Shown here: one piece after another, positions 25,297 through 34,192 of the stretch
Position numbering within the stretch: the first letter of the stretch is position 1
Layout: every line of letters starts with the position of its first letter
Assembly: GCF_015277895.1 (NCBI RefSeq)
Contig: NZ_CP063815.1
Location: forward strand, 62,001 to 126,000
Direction: 5' to 3'
DNA: 64,000 nucleotides
Source: Microbacterium abyssi
GTDB lineage: Bacteria; Actinomycetota; Actinomycetes; Actinomycetales; Microbacteriaceae
Made by a program: the position numbers and the translations under genes
The notes under the pieces: model-generated
Databases searched by the model: none
What the model saw: the letters and a program-made list of their open reading frames with translations, nothing else
What the model was told of the DNA's origin: nothing

Positions 25297-26139
25297 ATGA
25301 TCGAGTTCCGCTCGGCATCCAAACGCTTCCCCGACGGCACGCTCGCCGTCGAGGATTTCAGCCTCGTGCTGCCCTCACGCAAGACGACCGTGTTCGTCGG
25401 ATCGTCCGGATGCGGCAAGACGACGCTGCTGCGCATGATCAACCGCATGGTCGAGCCGACCGGCGGCGACGTCGAGATCGACGGCGAGAGCGTACTGGGC
25501 AAGAACCCGGTGGCCCTGCGCCGCAGCATCGGCTACGTCATGCAGAACTCCGGCCTCATGCCGCACTTCTCGGTCATCGACAACGTCGCGACCGTGCTGC
25601 GCCTGAACGGCACGCCGAAGAAGCAGTCCCACGAGCGCGCCCTCGACCTGCTCGACACCGTCGGGCTCGATCGTGCGCTCGCCGACCGCTATCCGAGTCA
25701 GCTCTCGGGCGGCCAGCAGCAGCGCGTCGGTGTGGCACGTGGCCTCGCGGCCGACCCGAACATCCTCCTGATGGACGAGCCGTTCGGTGCCGTCGATCCG
25801 ATCGTGCGGGCCGATCTGCAGCAGGAGCTCATCCGGCTGCAGCGCGACCTCGACAAGACCGTCGTGTTCGTCACGCACGATATCGACGAGGCGTTCCTGA
25901 TCGGCGACCAGGTCGTCATCCTCGACAAGGGCGCACGCGTCGTACAGGTCGGTAGCCCGAGCGAGATCATCGAGAACCCGGCCGACGACTTCGTCTCCGC
26001 CTTCATCGGCGCCGAACGCGGCCGCCGCGCGCTGCGGATCAAGGAGACACCGCGCGGCCGGGTCGTCGTCGATTCCGAGGGGCGCACTCAGGGGGCGCTG
26101 CTGGATGACGCGGCGAGCGTGGCCGGGGACGGCGGATGA
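25297..26139 (+). CDS. osmoprotectant ABC transporter, ATP-binding subunit
   Basis: 280 residues: Walker A GSSGCGKTT (residues 35-43), Q-loop YVMQNSGLMPHFSV, signature LSGGQQQR, Walker B ILLMDEPFGAVD, H-loop THD. The sequence belongs to the OpuCA/ProV subfamily (quaternary-amine uptake) but has no CBS domain; the tail after residue 235 is short. First of a four-gene operon: ATPase, permease, permease, binding lipoprotein. Confidence 0.88.
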   Translation: MIEFRSASKRFPDGTLAVEDFSLVLPSRKTTVFVGSSGCGKTTLLRMINRMVEPTGGDVEIDGESVLGKNPVALRRSIGYVMQNSGLMPHFSVIDNVATVLRLNGTPKKQSHERALDLLDTVGLDRALADRYPSQLSGGQQQRVGVARGLAADPNILLMDEPFGAVDPIVRADLQQELIRLQRDLDKTVVFVTHDIDEAFLIGDQVVILDKGARVVQVGSPSEIIENPADDFVSAFIGAERGRRALRIKETPRGRVVVDSEGRTQGALLDDAASVAGDGG

Positions 26140-26140
26140 C

Positions 26141-26824
26141 GTGAACTGGGTCGCCGACAATCTCGATCTGATCCTCGAACTCACTCTCGTGCACCTGCGC
26201 CAGAGCGCGATCGCGATCGTGCTGGGCTTCATTCTGTCGCTGCCGCTGGGCTGGATCGCGTGGCGGTACCGGCTCGTCCGCGGCCCCGTGATCGTGCTCA
26301 CCGGCCTGCTCTACACGATCCCTTCGCTCGCGCTGCTCATCCTGCTTCCCTCGGTGGTCGGCTACTCGGCACGAAGCGAGGCGAACCTCGTCGTCGGACT
26401 CACGATCTACGCCATCGCCATCCTCGTGCGCTCTGTCGCCGACGGTCTCGACTCGGTCGACCCCGACGTGCGACAGGCTGCCACGGCGGTCGGCTACGGC
26501 GGAGCCCGACGCTTCTGGATGGTCGACCTCCCGCTCGCGGGCCCCGTGATCCTCGCCGGTCTCCGGGTCGCGGCGGTGAGCACGATCTCACTCGCCACGG
26601 TCGGCATCCTCGTCGGCGTTACGAACCTCGGTTACCTGTTCACGAACGGGCTGCAGCGGCGCATCATCCCCGAAGTGCTCGCCGGGGTCCTCGCGGTCGT
26701 CGTCATCGCCCTGATCATCGACCTGCTGCTCCTCCTCGCCGGCCGCGCGATCATGCCGTGGACGCGCAGCGCCGGTGCGGCGGGCGCACGACGACGCATC
26801 CTCCCGATGAGGGCCGCCGCATGA
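26141..26824 (+). CDS. osmoprotectant ABC transporter, permease 1
   Basis: 227 residues, about six helices, with the inner-membrane permease EAA-like loop DPDVRQAATAVGYGGARRFWMVDLPLAGPVI. The GTG at 26141 follows the ATPase stop directly; an ATG at 26105 would lie inside the ATPase gene. OpuCB/OpuCD type. Confidence 0.86.
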   Translation: MNWVADNLDLILELTLVHLRQSAIAIVLGFILSLPLGWIAWRYRLVRGPVIVLTGLLYTIPSLALLILLPSVVGYSARSEANLVVGLTIYAIAILVRSVADGLDSVDPDVRQAATAVGYGGARRFWMVDLPLAGPVILAGLRVAAVSTISLATVGILVGVTNLGYLFTNGLQRRIIPEVLAGVLAVVVIALIIDLLLLLAGRAIMPWTRSAGAAGARRRILPMRAAA

Positions 26825-27561
26825 ACCTGTTCGCCGATGCCTTCGCCTGGTTGTTCTCTCCGGAACGATTGGAGGGCCAGTACGCGCTGCCGATCCTGCT
26901 CGGTCAGCACCTGTTCTACACCGTCATCTCGGTGCTGATCGCCGCGGTGATCGCCGTCCCGATCGGCTGGCTCATCGGCCACACCGGCCGGGGGCGCGAG
27001 GTCGCCGTCGCCGTCTCGGGGGCCGCGCGCGCCGTGCCGTCCTTCGGGCTCATGGTGCTGCTCGTGCTGCTGCTGGGCGTGCTGCGCGTGCCTGAGGCCG
27101 CCACCATCACGTTCGTGCTGCTGGCGATCCCGTCACTGCTCGCCGGCGCCTACACCGGACTCGAGGCGATCGACCGCCACGCGATCGACGCCGCTCGAGC
27201 GACCGGCATGACCCAGTGGCAGGTGTTCTGGAAGGTCGAGGTGCCCCTCGGCATGCCGCTGCTGGTCGGCGGTCTGCGCTCGGCAACCCTGCAGGTCATC
27301 GCCACCGTCACGATCGCCGCCTACGTCAATCTCGGTGGCCTCGGTTGGCCCATCATCCAGGGCATCCCGCTGCAGCGCTTCGACCAGGTGCTCGGCGGCG
27401 CGATCCTCGTCGCGGTGCTCGCCCTCATCGCGGATCTGCTGCTCGCCCTCGCCCAGCGTGCGGCCGTGCCGGCCGGCATCCGTGTCGCGAAGCCCGGCAC
27501 CCGCACGCCGCGCGCGGCGCGGCGTGCGGCGTCCGCCACAGCATCTTCAGCTCCCGCCTGA
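26821..27561 (+). CDS. osmoprotectant ABC transporter, permease 2
   Basis: 246 residues, paralogous to the previous permease. EAA-type loop IDRHAIDAARATGMTQWQVFWKVEVPLGMPLLVGG; six hydrophobic segments. Starts at the ATGA overlap with permease 1. The last 25 residues are Ala/Arg-rich and dispensable-looking. Confidence 0.86.
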   Translation: MNLFADAFAWLFSPERLEGQYALPILLGQHLFYTVISVLIAAVIAVPIGWLIGHTGRGREVAVAVSGAARAVPSFGLMVLLVLLLGVLRVPEAATITFVLLAIPSLLAGAYTGLEAIDRHAIDAARATGMTQWQVFWKVEVPLGMPLLVGGLRSATLQVIATVTIAAYVNLGGLGWPIIQGIPLQRFDQVLGGAILVAVLALIADLLLALAQRAAVPAGIRVAKPGTRTPRAARRAASATASSAPA

Positions 27562-27584
27562 ACTCCCCACCAGAGAGGAACACC

Positions 27585-28508
27585 ATGTTCACCGCACGCA
27601 AGTCACGTCTCGCACTCGCGACCGGAGTCGCACTCGCTGCGACCCTCGCCCTCGCCGGCTGCGCGAGCAGCAATCCGCTGGACACCCCCACCGACGAGTC
27701 CACCGCCGACGGCGGCTCCGACACGATCGTCATCGGCTCTCAGGCCTACTACTCCAACGAGATCATCGCCGAGATCTACGCTCAGGCGCTCGAGAACGCC
27801 GGGTACACGGTCGACAAGCAGTTCAACATCGGTCAGCGCGACGCGTACATGCCGGACGTCGAGTCCGGCGCGATCGATCTGTTCCCGGAGTACACCGGCA
27901 ACCTGCTGGAGTTCTACGACGACTCGACGGACGCGACGAGCCCCGATGACGTCTACGCCGCGCTGCAGGACGCGCTGCCCGAGGGGCTGACGGCGCTCGA
28001 CTACGCCGAGGCCAGCGACCAGGACACCTATACGGTGACGAAGGAGTTCGCCGATGCGAACAGCCTCACCTCGATCGCCGACCTCGCGGACGTCGACGGA
28101 CAAGTGACGCTCGGCGGCGCGCCCGAGCTCGAGCAGCGTCCGTACGGCCCGGCCGGGGCCAAGGAGGTCTACGGGGTCGACCTCGCCTTCTCCGCGACCG
28201 GCGACACCACGTTCGAGGCCCTGATGGCGGACGAGATCCAGGTGGCCGATATCTACTCGGCGGATCCGCGATTCCAGACCGAGGACATCGTGGCGCTCGA
28301 AGACCCCGAGAGCCTGATCCTCGCCTCGAACGTGGTCCCGATCGCATCCAGCGAGATCGCCGACGAGATCGCCGATGTGATCAACGCCGTCAGCGTCGAG
28401 CTGAGCGTCGACGATCTTGTGGCGCTGGGTGTGCAGAGCACGGTCGACCAGATGTCGCCGGAGGACATCGCGACCGGATGGCTGACGGAGAAGGGTCTCG
28501 TCGAGTAA
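27585..28508 (+). CDS. osmoprotectant ABC transporter, substrate-binding lipoprotein
   Basis: 307 residues. Signal peptide with lipobox LALAGC (Cys about 26) then the OpuAC fold: IVIGSQAYYSNEIIAEIYAQALENAGYTVDKQ, and FPEYTGNLLEFY, typical of quaternary-ammonium binding proteins (glycine betaine, choline or carnitine). GAGAGGA precedes the ATG. The exact ligand is not readable. Confidence 0.88.
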   Translation: MFTARKSRLALATGVALAATLALAGCASSNPLDTPTDESTADGGSDTIVIGSQAYYSNEIIAEIYAQALENAGYTVDKQFNIGQRDAYMPDVESGAIDLFPEYTGNLLEFYDDSTDATSPDDVYAALQDALPEGLTALDYAEASDQDTYTVTKEFADANSLTSIADLADVDGQVTLGGAPELEQRPYGPAGAKEVYGVDLAFSATGDTTFEALMADEIQVADIYSADPRFQTEDIVALEDPESLILASNVVPIASSEIADEIADVINAVSVELSVDDLVALGVQSTVDQMSPEDIATGWLTEKGLVE

Positions 28509-28521
28509 GGGACCCGGACGA

Positions 28522-29184
28522 GTGGTCTCGGACAGGAAGCGCCGGCGAGCGGCGAAGAAGGTCAAGCCCGGCGACGGGCACGCACTCCGGCGCTTCCGGT
28601 GGTGGCAGCTGTTCTCGCGCACGCTGTTCCACGCGCGCTTCGCCGAGGAAGACGGGCTTCCGCATACGTGGTCCGTTGACGTCCCGCTCTGGGGCGATTC
28701 GAACGGCGAGGTCATCGCTCGGCTCTACCGGGACGGCGTCAACGTGGCGATGTCGAAGCTGCCGGCCGCGTTCGCGGCGCCCGGCGGAACGATCGAGGTC
28801 GTGGCGAGCGGCTACGGCCTGAAGCGCTGCCACTTCATCGCCGCCGACGGCAGCGAGTCGCAGCTGTCACCGGATCGCGCATCCGCCGAAGGGCGTCGGG
28901 CGCGGCTGGACCGTGAACATCCCACCGCGAGCCGCGCGATCGGCGCGGGGTCCTTCATCGTGCTCGGCGTCGCTCTCGTGCTCGGTGTCCCGCAGATCGT
29001 CGAGCAGATCACGCACATCCCGTGGGTCGCGGAGAACATCGGGGCGTTCACGTCACCGGTCCAGTTGCCCGCGTGGGGGAACATCTCGCTCCTTGTGGCG
29101 ACCCTGTTGGCCAGCACAGAGCGGGCCCTCCGTCTGCGCAACCACTGGCTGCTCGACGGAGGGCTCTTCGACGGCGACGCCTAG
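28522..29184 (+). CDS. membrane protein of unknown function
   Basis: 220 residues: basic N-terminus (KRRRAAKKVKP), a soluble half with HTWSVDVPLWGDSNGEVIARLYRDG, and two hydrophobic helices after residue 130. No family recognised. It follows the binding-protein gene by 13 bp, so it may be read from the same transcript, and ends head-to-head with the next gene (4 bp overlap). Confidence 0.6.
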   Translation: MVSDRKRRRAAKKVKPGDGHALRRFRWWQLFSRTLFHARFAEEDGLPHTWSVDVPLWGDSNGEVIARLYRDGVNVAMSKLPAAFAAPGGTIEVVASGYGLKRCHFIAADGSESQLSPDRASAEGRRARLDREHPTASRAIGAGSFIVLGVALVLGVPQIVEQITHIPWVAENIGAFTSPVQLPAWGNISLLVATLLASTERALRLRNHWLLDGGLFDGDA

Positions 29185-30464
29185 ACCCGGGAGTCCTGGC
29201 GCGGGATCCACACCTTCTTGATGATGATGAGGATGGATGCCGTCACCGGCACGGCTACGAGTGCTCCGAGCAGGCCCAGCAGGGTGCCGCCGACGAGGGC
29301 GCCGATCACGACCAGTGAGCCGGGGATCGAGATCGCCCGGTTCATCACACGCGGCGTGAGGAAGTACGACTCGAGCTGCATGTACACGAGGTAGATCACC
29401 GCGAACACCAGCGCGAGGATCGGGTCGGCGAACAGGGCGATACCCGTGCCGATCACCCAGAAGATGAGCGATCCCACCAGCGGGATCAGCGTGATGAGGA
29501 ATGCCACCACCGCGAGCAGCAACGGGAACGGCAGTGCCATCACCGTGTAGAGCAGCAGAACGACCATGGCGTTGATGAACGCGAGTGTGACCATCCCCAT
29601 GACGTACCCGCCGACCGAGTCTGTGATCTGATCCGTGATGACCTCGGTGTTCGCGCGGTCGCGGGCCGGCACCAGACGCAGCATGGCCTGCTTCATACCG
29701 GGCAGCGTCGCGACGAAGTAGATGACGAGAACGAGCACGATCACCACGCCGGAGATGGCGTTCGCGATGGATGCACCGACCTGCAGCGCCCCGCCGCCGA
29801 TGACCGCGATGTTGCCCGGGTCGGACAGGAAGCCCTGCACGTCGCTGACGAGATCCTCGAACTGATCCCCGAACTGCGCCTCGAGAGCGGAGTAGATGTC
29901 GCTGGCCATGAAGTCGCTGACGAGCGACGGCACGCTCTTGACGAACAGGGTGATCTGCTCGACGACCACCGGGATGATCGTCCAGAGGATCAGCGCGAGT
30001 ACCGCGATCAGCACGACGAGCACGACGAGCACGCCCCAGCCGCGACCCAGCCCACGACGCTCGAGGAACCGCACGGCGGGATCCAGCCCGAGGGCGGCGA
30101 ACAGGGCGAGTGCGATGTAGATGATCACCGTCGACAGGTTCGACAGCGCGAGTCCGAGCACGATCGCGGCGAGTGCGCCGAGCGTGACGAGGAAGCCGAA
30201 CACGAACGGTTTGTCGATGCGCGTCCAGAACGAGCGGGACGACGGCACAGGCTCCACGACGGGCTTGGGCGTGAGCGGCGGGTCGACGGCCTCCGGCTTC
30301 TTCGTCTTTCGTCCTGCCTTCTTCGACGCGGCATCCGCACGCGAAGCGGGTGCGGGCTGTTCCGCCCCCGGCGCTTCCAGCGACGACGCCGCCGAGTCCT
30401 GCGGCGGCTGCGCCCCCTCCTGCGCGCGGGCGTCGTCTGTCGCGGGAGGCAGATCGTTGGTCAT
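29181..30464 (-). CDS. AI-2E family transporter
   Basis: 427 residues; about 80-residue Pro/Lys/Ala-rich cytoplasmic N-terminus, then eight hydrophobic segments in the PerM/TqsA pattern, including FLISLIPLVGSLIFWVIGTGIALF-like stretch (LITLIPLVGSLI) and YFLTPRVMNRAISIPG near the end, the family signature. Members export AI-2 or exchange Na+/H+; the substrate here is open. Confidence 0.86.
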   Translation of the reverse strand: MTNDLPPATDDARAQEGAQPPQDSAASSLEAPGAEQPAPASRADAASKKAGRKTKKPEAVDPPLTPKPVVEPVPSSRSFWTRIDKPFVFGFLVTLGALAAIVLGLALSNLSTVIIYIALALFAALGLDPAVRFLERRGLGRGWGVLVVLVVLIAVLALILWTIIPVVVEQITLFVKSVPSLVSDFMASDIYSALEAQFGDQFEDLVSDVQGFLSDPGNIAVIGGGALQVGASIANAISGVVIVLVLVIYFVATLPGMKQAMLRLVPARDRANTEVITDQITDSVGGYVMGMVTLAFINAMVVLLLYTVMALPFPLLLAVVAFLITLIPLVGSLIFWVIGTGIALFADPILALVFAVIYLVYMQLESYFLTPRVMNRAISIPGSLVVIGALVGGTLLGLLGALVAVPVTASILIIIKKVWIPRQDSRV

Positions 30465-30525
30465 GCGCCAACTCTATGGCTCGGTCCCGCGATATCGTCT
30501 TAACCGCCGACGAACAGGGAGAGCC

Positions 30526-30825
30526 ATGACCGACGCCGAGGACGCCCGGGCCGAACTGCTGCGCCTGCGCGGCACGATCGACAACATCGACGCCGCCCTG
30601 ATCTACATGCTCGCCGAGCGCTTCCGCGCGACCCAGCAGGTCGGGGTGCTCAAGGCCCAGCACGCCATGCCGGCGTCCGACCCGGCGCGCGAAGAGCAGC
30701 AGGTGGCGCGCCTGCGCGCGCTCGCCGAACAGGCCCACCTCGACCCGGAATTCGCCGAGAAGTGGTTCAATTTCGTCGTCGCCGAGGTGATCCGTCACCA
30801 CACCGAAGCGGCCGAAGGCCGCTAG
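30526..30825 (+). CDS. chorismate mutase (AroQ class)
   Basis: 99 residues. AroQ-fold helix pattern: LRGTIDNIDAALIYMLAERFRATQQVGVLKAQHAMPASDPAREEQQVARLRALA, with Arg and Lys at the active-site positions. Converts chorismate to prephenate. GGGAGAG lies upstream of the ATG at 30526. Stands alone, divergent from the exporter and convergent with the next gene. Confidence 0.88.
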   Translation: MTDAEDARAELLRLRGTIDNIDAALIYMLAERFRATQQVGVLKAQHAMPASDPAREEQQVARLRALAEQAHLDPEFAEKWFNFVVAEVIRHHTEAAEGR

Positions 30826-31415
30826 AGCGTCAGGACGCGCCCGCGCACGAGTCCTTCGACCGCGAGCGTGTAGGCGCGCGCGATCTCAGCATCCGGCACC
30901 GGCCGCTGGCCGGCGAACAGCGCGTGCAGTCCGTCCGCGCTCTCGAGCACGTTCGGTGAGACGGCATTGATGCGGATGCCGCGCGGCGCCTCCGCCGCGG
31001 CCGTGACCACGAAAGACTCCACCGCCCCGTTGGCCACGGCGCCGGCCGCTCCTGTTGCGATCGGCTCGCGGGCGAGCACCCCGGTGGTCAGGGTGATCGA
31101 GCCTCCGTCGCGCACGTGGTCAAGCGCGCAGCGCACGATGTCGATCTGCGGCAGCGCCTTGGACATGAACGCCTTCAGATAGTCGTCTCTGTCCAGCTCG
31201 GTGAGGTGCGCGAACGGCACCGAACCGGCGGCGGCGACGACGGCATCCACCTCGCCCACCTCGTCGAACAGCGCGCGCACCGACGTGGGATCCGTGATGT
31301 CGACCGCCCACTCGCCGCTGCGTGACGCGCGCAGGACGTCGTGTCCGTGGGATTCGAAAGCCGAGGTGACGACGCTGCCGATGCGTCCGGATGCGCCGAT
31401 GACCAGGATCCTCAT
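30822..31415 (-). CDS. short-chain dehydrogenase, atypical (no YxxxK)
   Basis: 197 residues. Rossmann motif MRILVIGASGRIGSVV, then DAVVAAAGSVPF and GSITLTTGVLAREP. Where the usual Tyr-x-x-x-Lys would be, the sequence reads AGAVANGAVESFV, followed by the common GIRINAVSPN. Thus a nucleotide-binding SDR without the classical catalytic Tyr. Its last 4 bp overlap chorismate mutase on the other strand. Confidence 0.82.
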   Translation of the reverse strand: MRILVIGASGRIGSVVTSAFESHGHDVLRASRSGEWAVDITDPTSVRALFDEVGEVDAVVAAAGSVPFAHLTELDRDDYLKAFMSKALPQIDIVRCALDHVRDGGSITLTTGVLAREPIATGAAGAVANGAVESFVVTAAAEAPRGIRINAVSPNVLESADGLHALFAGQRPVPDAEIARAYTLAVEGLVRGRVLTL

Positions 31416-31539
31416 GTCGTCGATCCTATGCGCGGAGCCCGCGAGCGAGCGCTGTCGCCGACACCACGTGTTCACCCGACGTTCCAATGCGAGTACGGCG
31501 GTCTCGTAATTCCCGGTCATCTTCGCGAGTTCGAATACA

Positions 31540-31565
31540 GGTGTTCTCGAAATCCGGAGGACACC
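31540..31565 (+). other. hairpin in the leader of the phn-like operon
   Basis: In RNA, GGUGUUCU (31540-31547) pairs fully (one G-U) with AGGACACC (31558-31565). An overlapping alternative pairing uses AGGTGT (31539-31544) with ACACCT (31568-31573). The two exclude each other. It lies 26 nt upstream of the binding-protein ATG. Confidence 0.35.
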
Positions 31566-31591
31566 CCACACCTCTGAAAGGTCACCCCCCC

Positions 31592-32494
31592 ATGCGCCGC
31601 TACACCCTGCCCGCCGTGGGCATGTTCGGTATCGCTGCTCTCGCCCTCACCGGATGCACCGCCGCGGCATCCGACGCCTCGACCCCCGACGCCGACGCGC
31701 CCATCACCATCGCCACGCTCCCGCTCGGTGAGGATCCCACCGCCGAGAACCCGATCGAGGTCTTCGCCGAGCTGTTCGAGGAGGCCACCGGCCGCGACGT
31801 CGAGGTCACCGACGTGCCCGACTATCTCAGCGTCGTCGAGGCGATCCGCAACGACCACGTCGACATCGGCATCATGAGCGGGTTCCCGTCTGCGCTCGCG
31901 GTCAACACCGGCGAGGTCGACCCACTGGTCGCCTTCGAGGGCGACGACGAGCCGGTCTCGACCTGCGTCGTACTGAACGATTCCCCGATCCAGGAGGTCG
32001 AGGACTTCGAGGGCAAGACGGTCGCGTTCGCCGACCAGGCGTCGAGCTCGGGCTACTTCATGCCGGTCTACATGCTGCATGAGGCCGGACTCGAGCAGGG
32101 CGTCGACTACGAGGCGATCTTCGCCGGCGGCCACGAGGGCAGCTTCGCCGCGCTGGCCCAGGGCCAGGTGGATGCCGCGTGCACCGCGAACATGCTCACA
32201 CAGCTCGGCGCACCGATGTTCCCGTTCGCCGACGGTGAATGGCGCGGTGTCGGACAGAGCCCGTCGATGAGCGTGCAGGGCACCGTCCTCGGACGTCAGT
32301 CGCTCGACGAGGAGACCCGCACCGTGATCGCCGAGGGCATCGCCGCGGTGTTCAGCCCCGAGAACGAGGAGCGCCTGGGGGCCATGGGCTCGTTTGCCAC
32401 GCTCGAGCAGACGGTCGCCCCCGACGCGTCGCTGTACGCCTCGTTCGCGGAGATCGCGGGCGTCGCGGGCGTCGAGCTCGAGGACCTGGAATGA
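31592..32494 (+). CDS. phnD: PhnD-like ABC transporter substrate-binding lipoprotein
   Basis: 300 residues. Signal peptide with lipobox LALTGC, then the PhnD fold: ITIATLPLGEDP, VEVTDVPDYLSVVEAIRNDHVDIGIMSGFPSALA, KTVAFADQASSSGYFMPVYML, AALAQGQVDAACT. The family binds phosphonates, phosphite or other oxyanions; contact residues do not settle which. AAAGG precedes the ATG. First of five coupled genes. Confidence 0.84.
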   Translation: MRRYTLPAVGMFGIAALALTGCTAAASDASTPDADAPITIATLPLGEDPTAENPIEVFAELFEEATGRDVEVTDVPDYLSVVEAIRNDHVDIGIMSGFPSALAVNTGEVDPLVAFEGDDEPVSTCVVLNDSPIQEVEDFEGKTVAFADQASSSGYFMPVYMLHEAGLEQGVDYEAIFAGGHEGSFAALAQGQVDAACTANMLTQLGAPMFPFADGEWRGVGQSPSMSVQGTVLGRQSLDEETRTVIAEGIAAVFSPENEERLGAMGSFATLEQTVAPDASLYASFAEIAGVAGVELEDLE

Positions 32495-33372
32495 GCCAGG
32501 CGGTCAAGACGGTGAAGGGCGGGGCGGATGCTGCGGCACCCGCCCCGGGCCGGGCAGCGGCTGCGGGATCCGCTCCTGTGATCCGCACCAGCACCGAGGA
32601 GCTGCGCCAGGCGCTCCCGCTCGTGACCGTGCGCGACCTGCGCGTCGCCTACGACAGCGACACCGTGCTCGACGGCGTCGACCTCGACCTGTTCCCCGGC
32701 GAGATGGTCGCGCTGCTCGGCGCATCCGGATCGGGGAAGTCGACGCTGATGCGGAGCCTCACCGGATTCGCGCCGATCGCGGGCGGATCCGTGCGCGTCG
32801 CCGGACACGACGTCACCAACCTCGCCCGCGGTGAGCTGCGCACGCTGCGCTCCGAGGTCGGCCAGGTGTTCCAGCAGTTCAACCTGATCCCGCGCCTCAG
32901 CGTGCTCACCAACGTGCTCACCGGCGGGCTGCGGGGTGCTGGTGCCATCAACCTCGCCGGCGGGTTCTCCTCCGCCGACCGGCGCCGCGCTCTCGAACTG
33001 CTCGACCGCGTCGGCATCGCGTACAAGGCCAAGGCCCCGGCCCGATCGCTCAGCGGCGGGCAGCAGCAGCGGGTCGCGATCGCCCGTGCCCTCATGCAGC
33101 GGCCCCGCGTGATCCTCGCGGACGAGCCGGTGGCCTCCCTCGATCCGAAGCTCGCCGATTCGGTGCTGAGCCTGCTGCGCGAGATCGCCGTCGAGGACGG
33201 CATCCCGGTGCTGGTGAGCCTGCACGTGCTGCCGCTCGCGCTCGCGCACAGCGACCGGATCGTCGGGCTCCGCCACGGCGAGATGCTCGTGTCGGCGCCG
33301 ACCTCCGACCTCGACCCCGAGAAGCTCGCACCGCTGTACGCGACCGAGGAGGACGACGATGACGACCACTGA
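32491..33372 (+). CDS. phnC: PhnC-like ABC transporter ATP-binding subunit
   Basis: 293 residues. A 45-residue Ala-rich N-terminal extension precedes the ATPase: Walker A GASGSGKST, signature LSGGQQQR, Walker B VILADEPVASLD, H-loop position SLHVLPLA (His present). The Q-loop QVFQQFNLIPRLSV and GLRG.G match PhnC. ATGA overlap with phnD. Ends in an Asp-rich tail that overlaps phnE by 14 bp. Confidence 0.86.
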   Translation: MSQAVKTVKGGADAAAPAPGRAAAAGSAPVIRTSTEELRQALPLVTVRDLRVAYDSDTVLDGVDLDLFPGEMVALLGASGSGKSTLMRSLTGFAPIAGGSVRVAGHDVTNLARGELRTLRSEVGQVFQQFNLIPRLSVLTNVLTGGLRGAGAINLAGGFSSADRRRALELLDRVGIAYKAKAPARSLSGGQQQRVAIARALMQRPRVILADEPVASLDPKLADSVLSLLREIAVEDGIPVLVSLHVLPLALAHSDRIVGLRHGEMLVSAPTSDLDPEKLAPLYATEEDDDDDH

Positions 33373-34192
33373 GACGCGCACGCGCGAGCGTCCGACGCTC
33401 CCCGCCGCCGAGCGCGCCCGCATGGAGCGCGCCGTCTCCGTCCCGCGCGCCCGCTTCCTGATCGGCATCCCGGTCGCGCTCGTCATCCTGTTCTGGTCCG
33501 CCGGCGGCGTCGGATTCGACTTCGTGAAGCTCGGCGAGGGTGCGGTGAACATGGGCGAGTTCCTGTCGCGGCTGTTCCCGCCGGACTTCTCGAAGTTCGG
33601 CACGATCGCCCTGCTGCTGGTCGAGACGCTGCAGATGGCGATCATCGGCACCGTGCTCGGCGCCGTGCTCTCGCTGTTCGTGGCGGTCGCCGCGGCATCC
33701 AACATCGCTCCGAAGTGGCTGTACTACCCGGCACGCTGGCTGATGAACATCATCCGCTCGGTGCCGGATCTCGTCTTCGCGCTGATGTTCGTCTCCGCCG
33801 TCGGGCTCGGGCCGTTCGCCGGCATCCTCGCCATGACGCTCGGGTCGATCGGATCGATCGGCAAGATCTTCGCCGAATCGATGGAGTCCGTCGACCGCGG
33901 GCCGATCGTCGCGATGCAGGCCGTCGGCGCCTCCAAGCGACAGGTCATCCAGTACGGCGTGCTGCCCCAGGCTGCCCCTTTGCTCGTCTCGTACACACTG
34001 CTGCTGTTCGAGGGCAACGTGCGCGGAGCGACCATCCTCGGCCTCGTCGGCGCCGGCGGCATCGGACTCGAGCTGACCACCGCCATGCGCATGTACGACT
34101 ACGGCCACCTCAGCGCGATCATCATCTGCATCATCGTGCTCGTCACCGCTCTCGACCAGGGGAGCGCGCTCATCAGAAGGAGAATCACATGA
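33359..34192 (+). CDS. phnE: PhnE-like ABC transporter permease
   Basis: 277 residues, about six helices, EAA loop DRGPIVAMQAVGASKRQVIQYGVLPQAAPLLVSYTLLLFEGNVRGATILGLVGAGGIG, diagnostic of PhnE. Starts inside phnC and overlaps the phosphatase gene by ATGA. Confidence 0.88.
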   Translation: MTTTETRTRERPTLPAAERARMERAVSVPRARFLIGIPVALVILFWSAGGVGFDFVKLGEGAVNMGEFLSRLFPPDFSKFGTIALLLVETLQMAIIGTVLGAVLSLFVAVAAASNIAPKWLYYPARWLMNIIRSVPDLVFALMFVSAVGLGPFAGILAMTLGSIGSIGKIFAESMESVDRGPIVAMQAVGASKRQVIQYGVLPQAAPLLVSYTLLLFEGNVRGATILGLVGAGGIGLELTTAMRMYDYGHLSAIIICIIVLVTALDQGSALIRRRIT

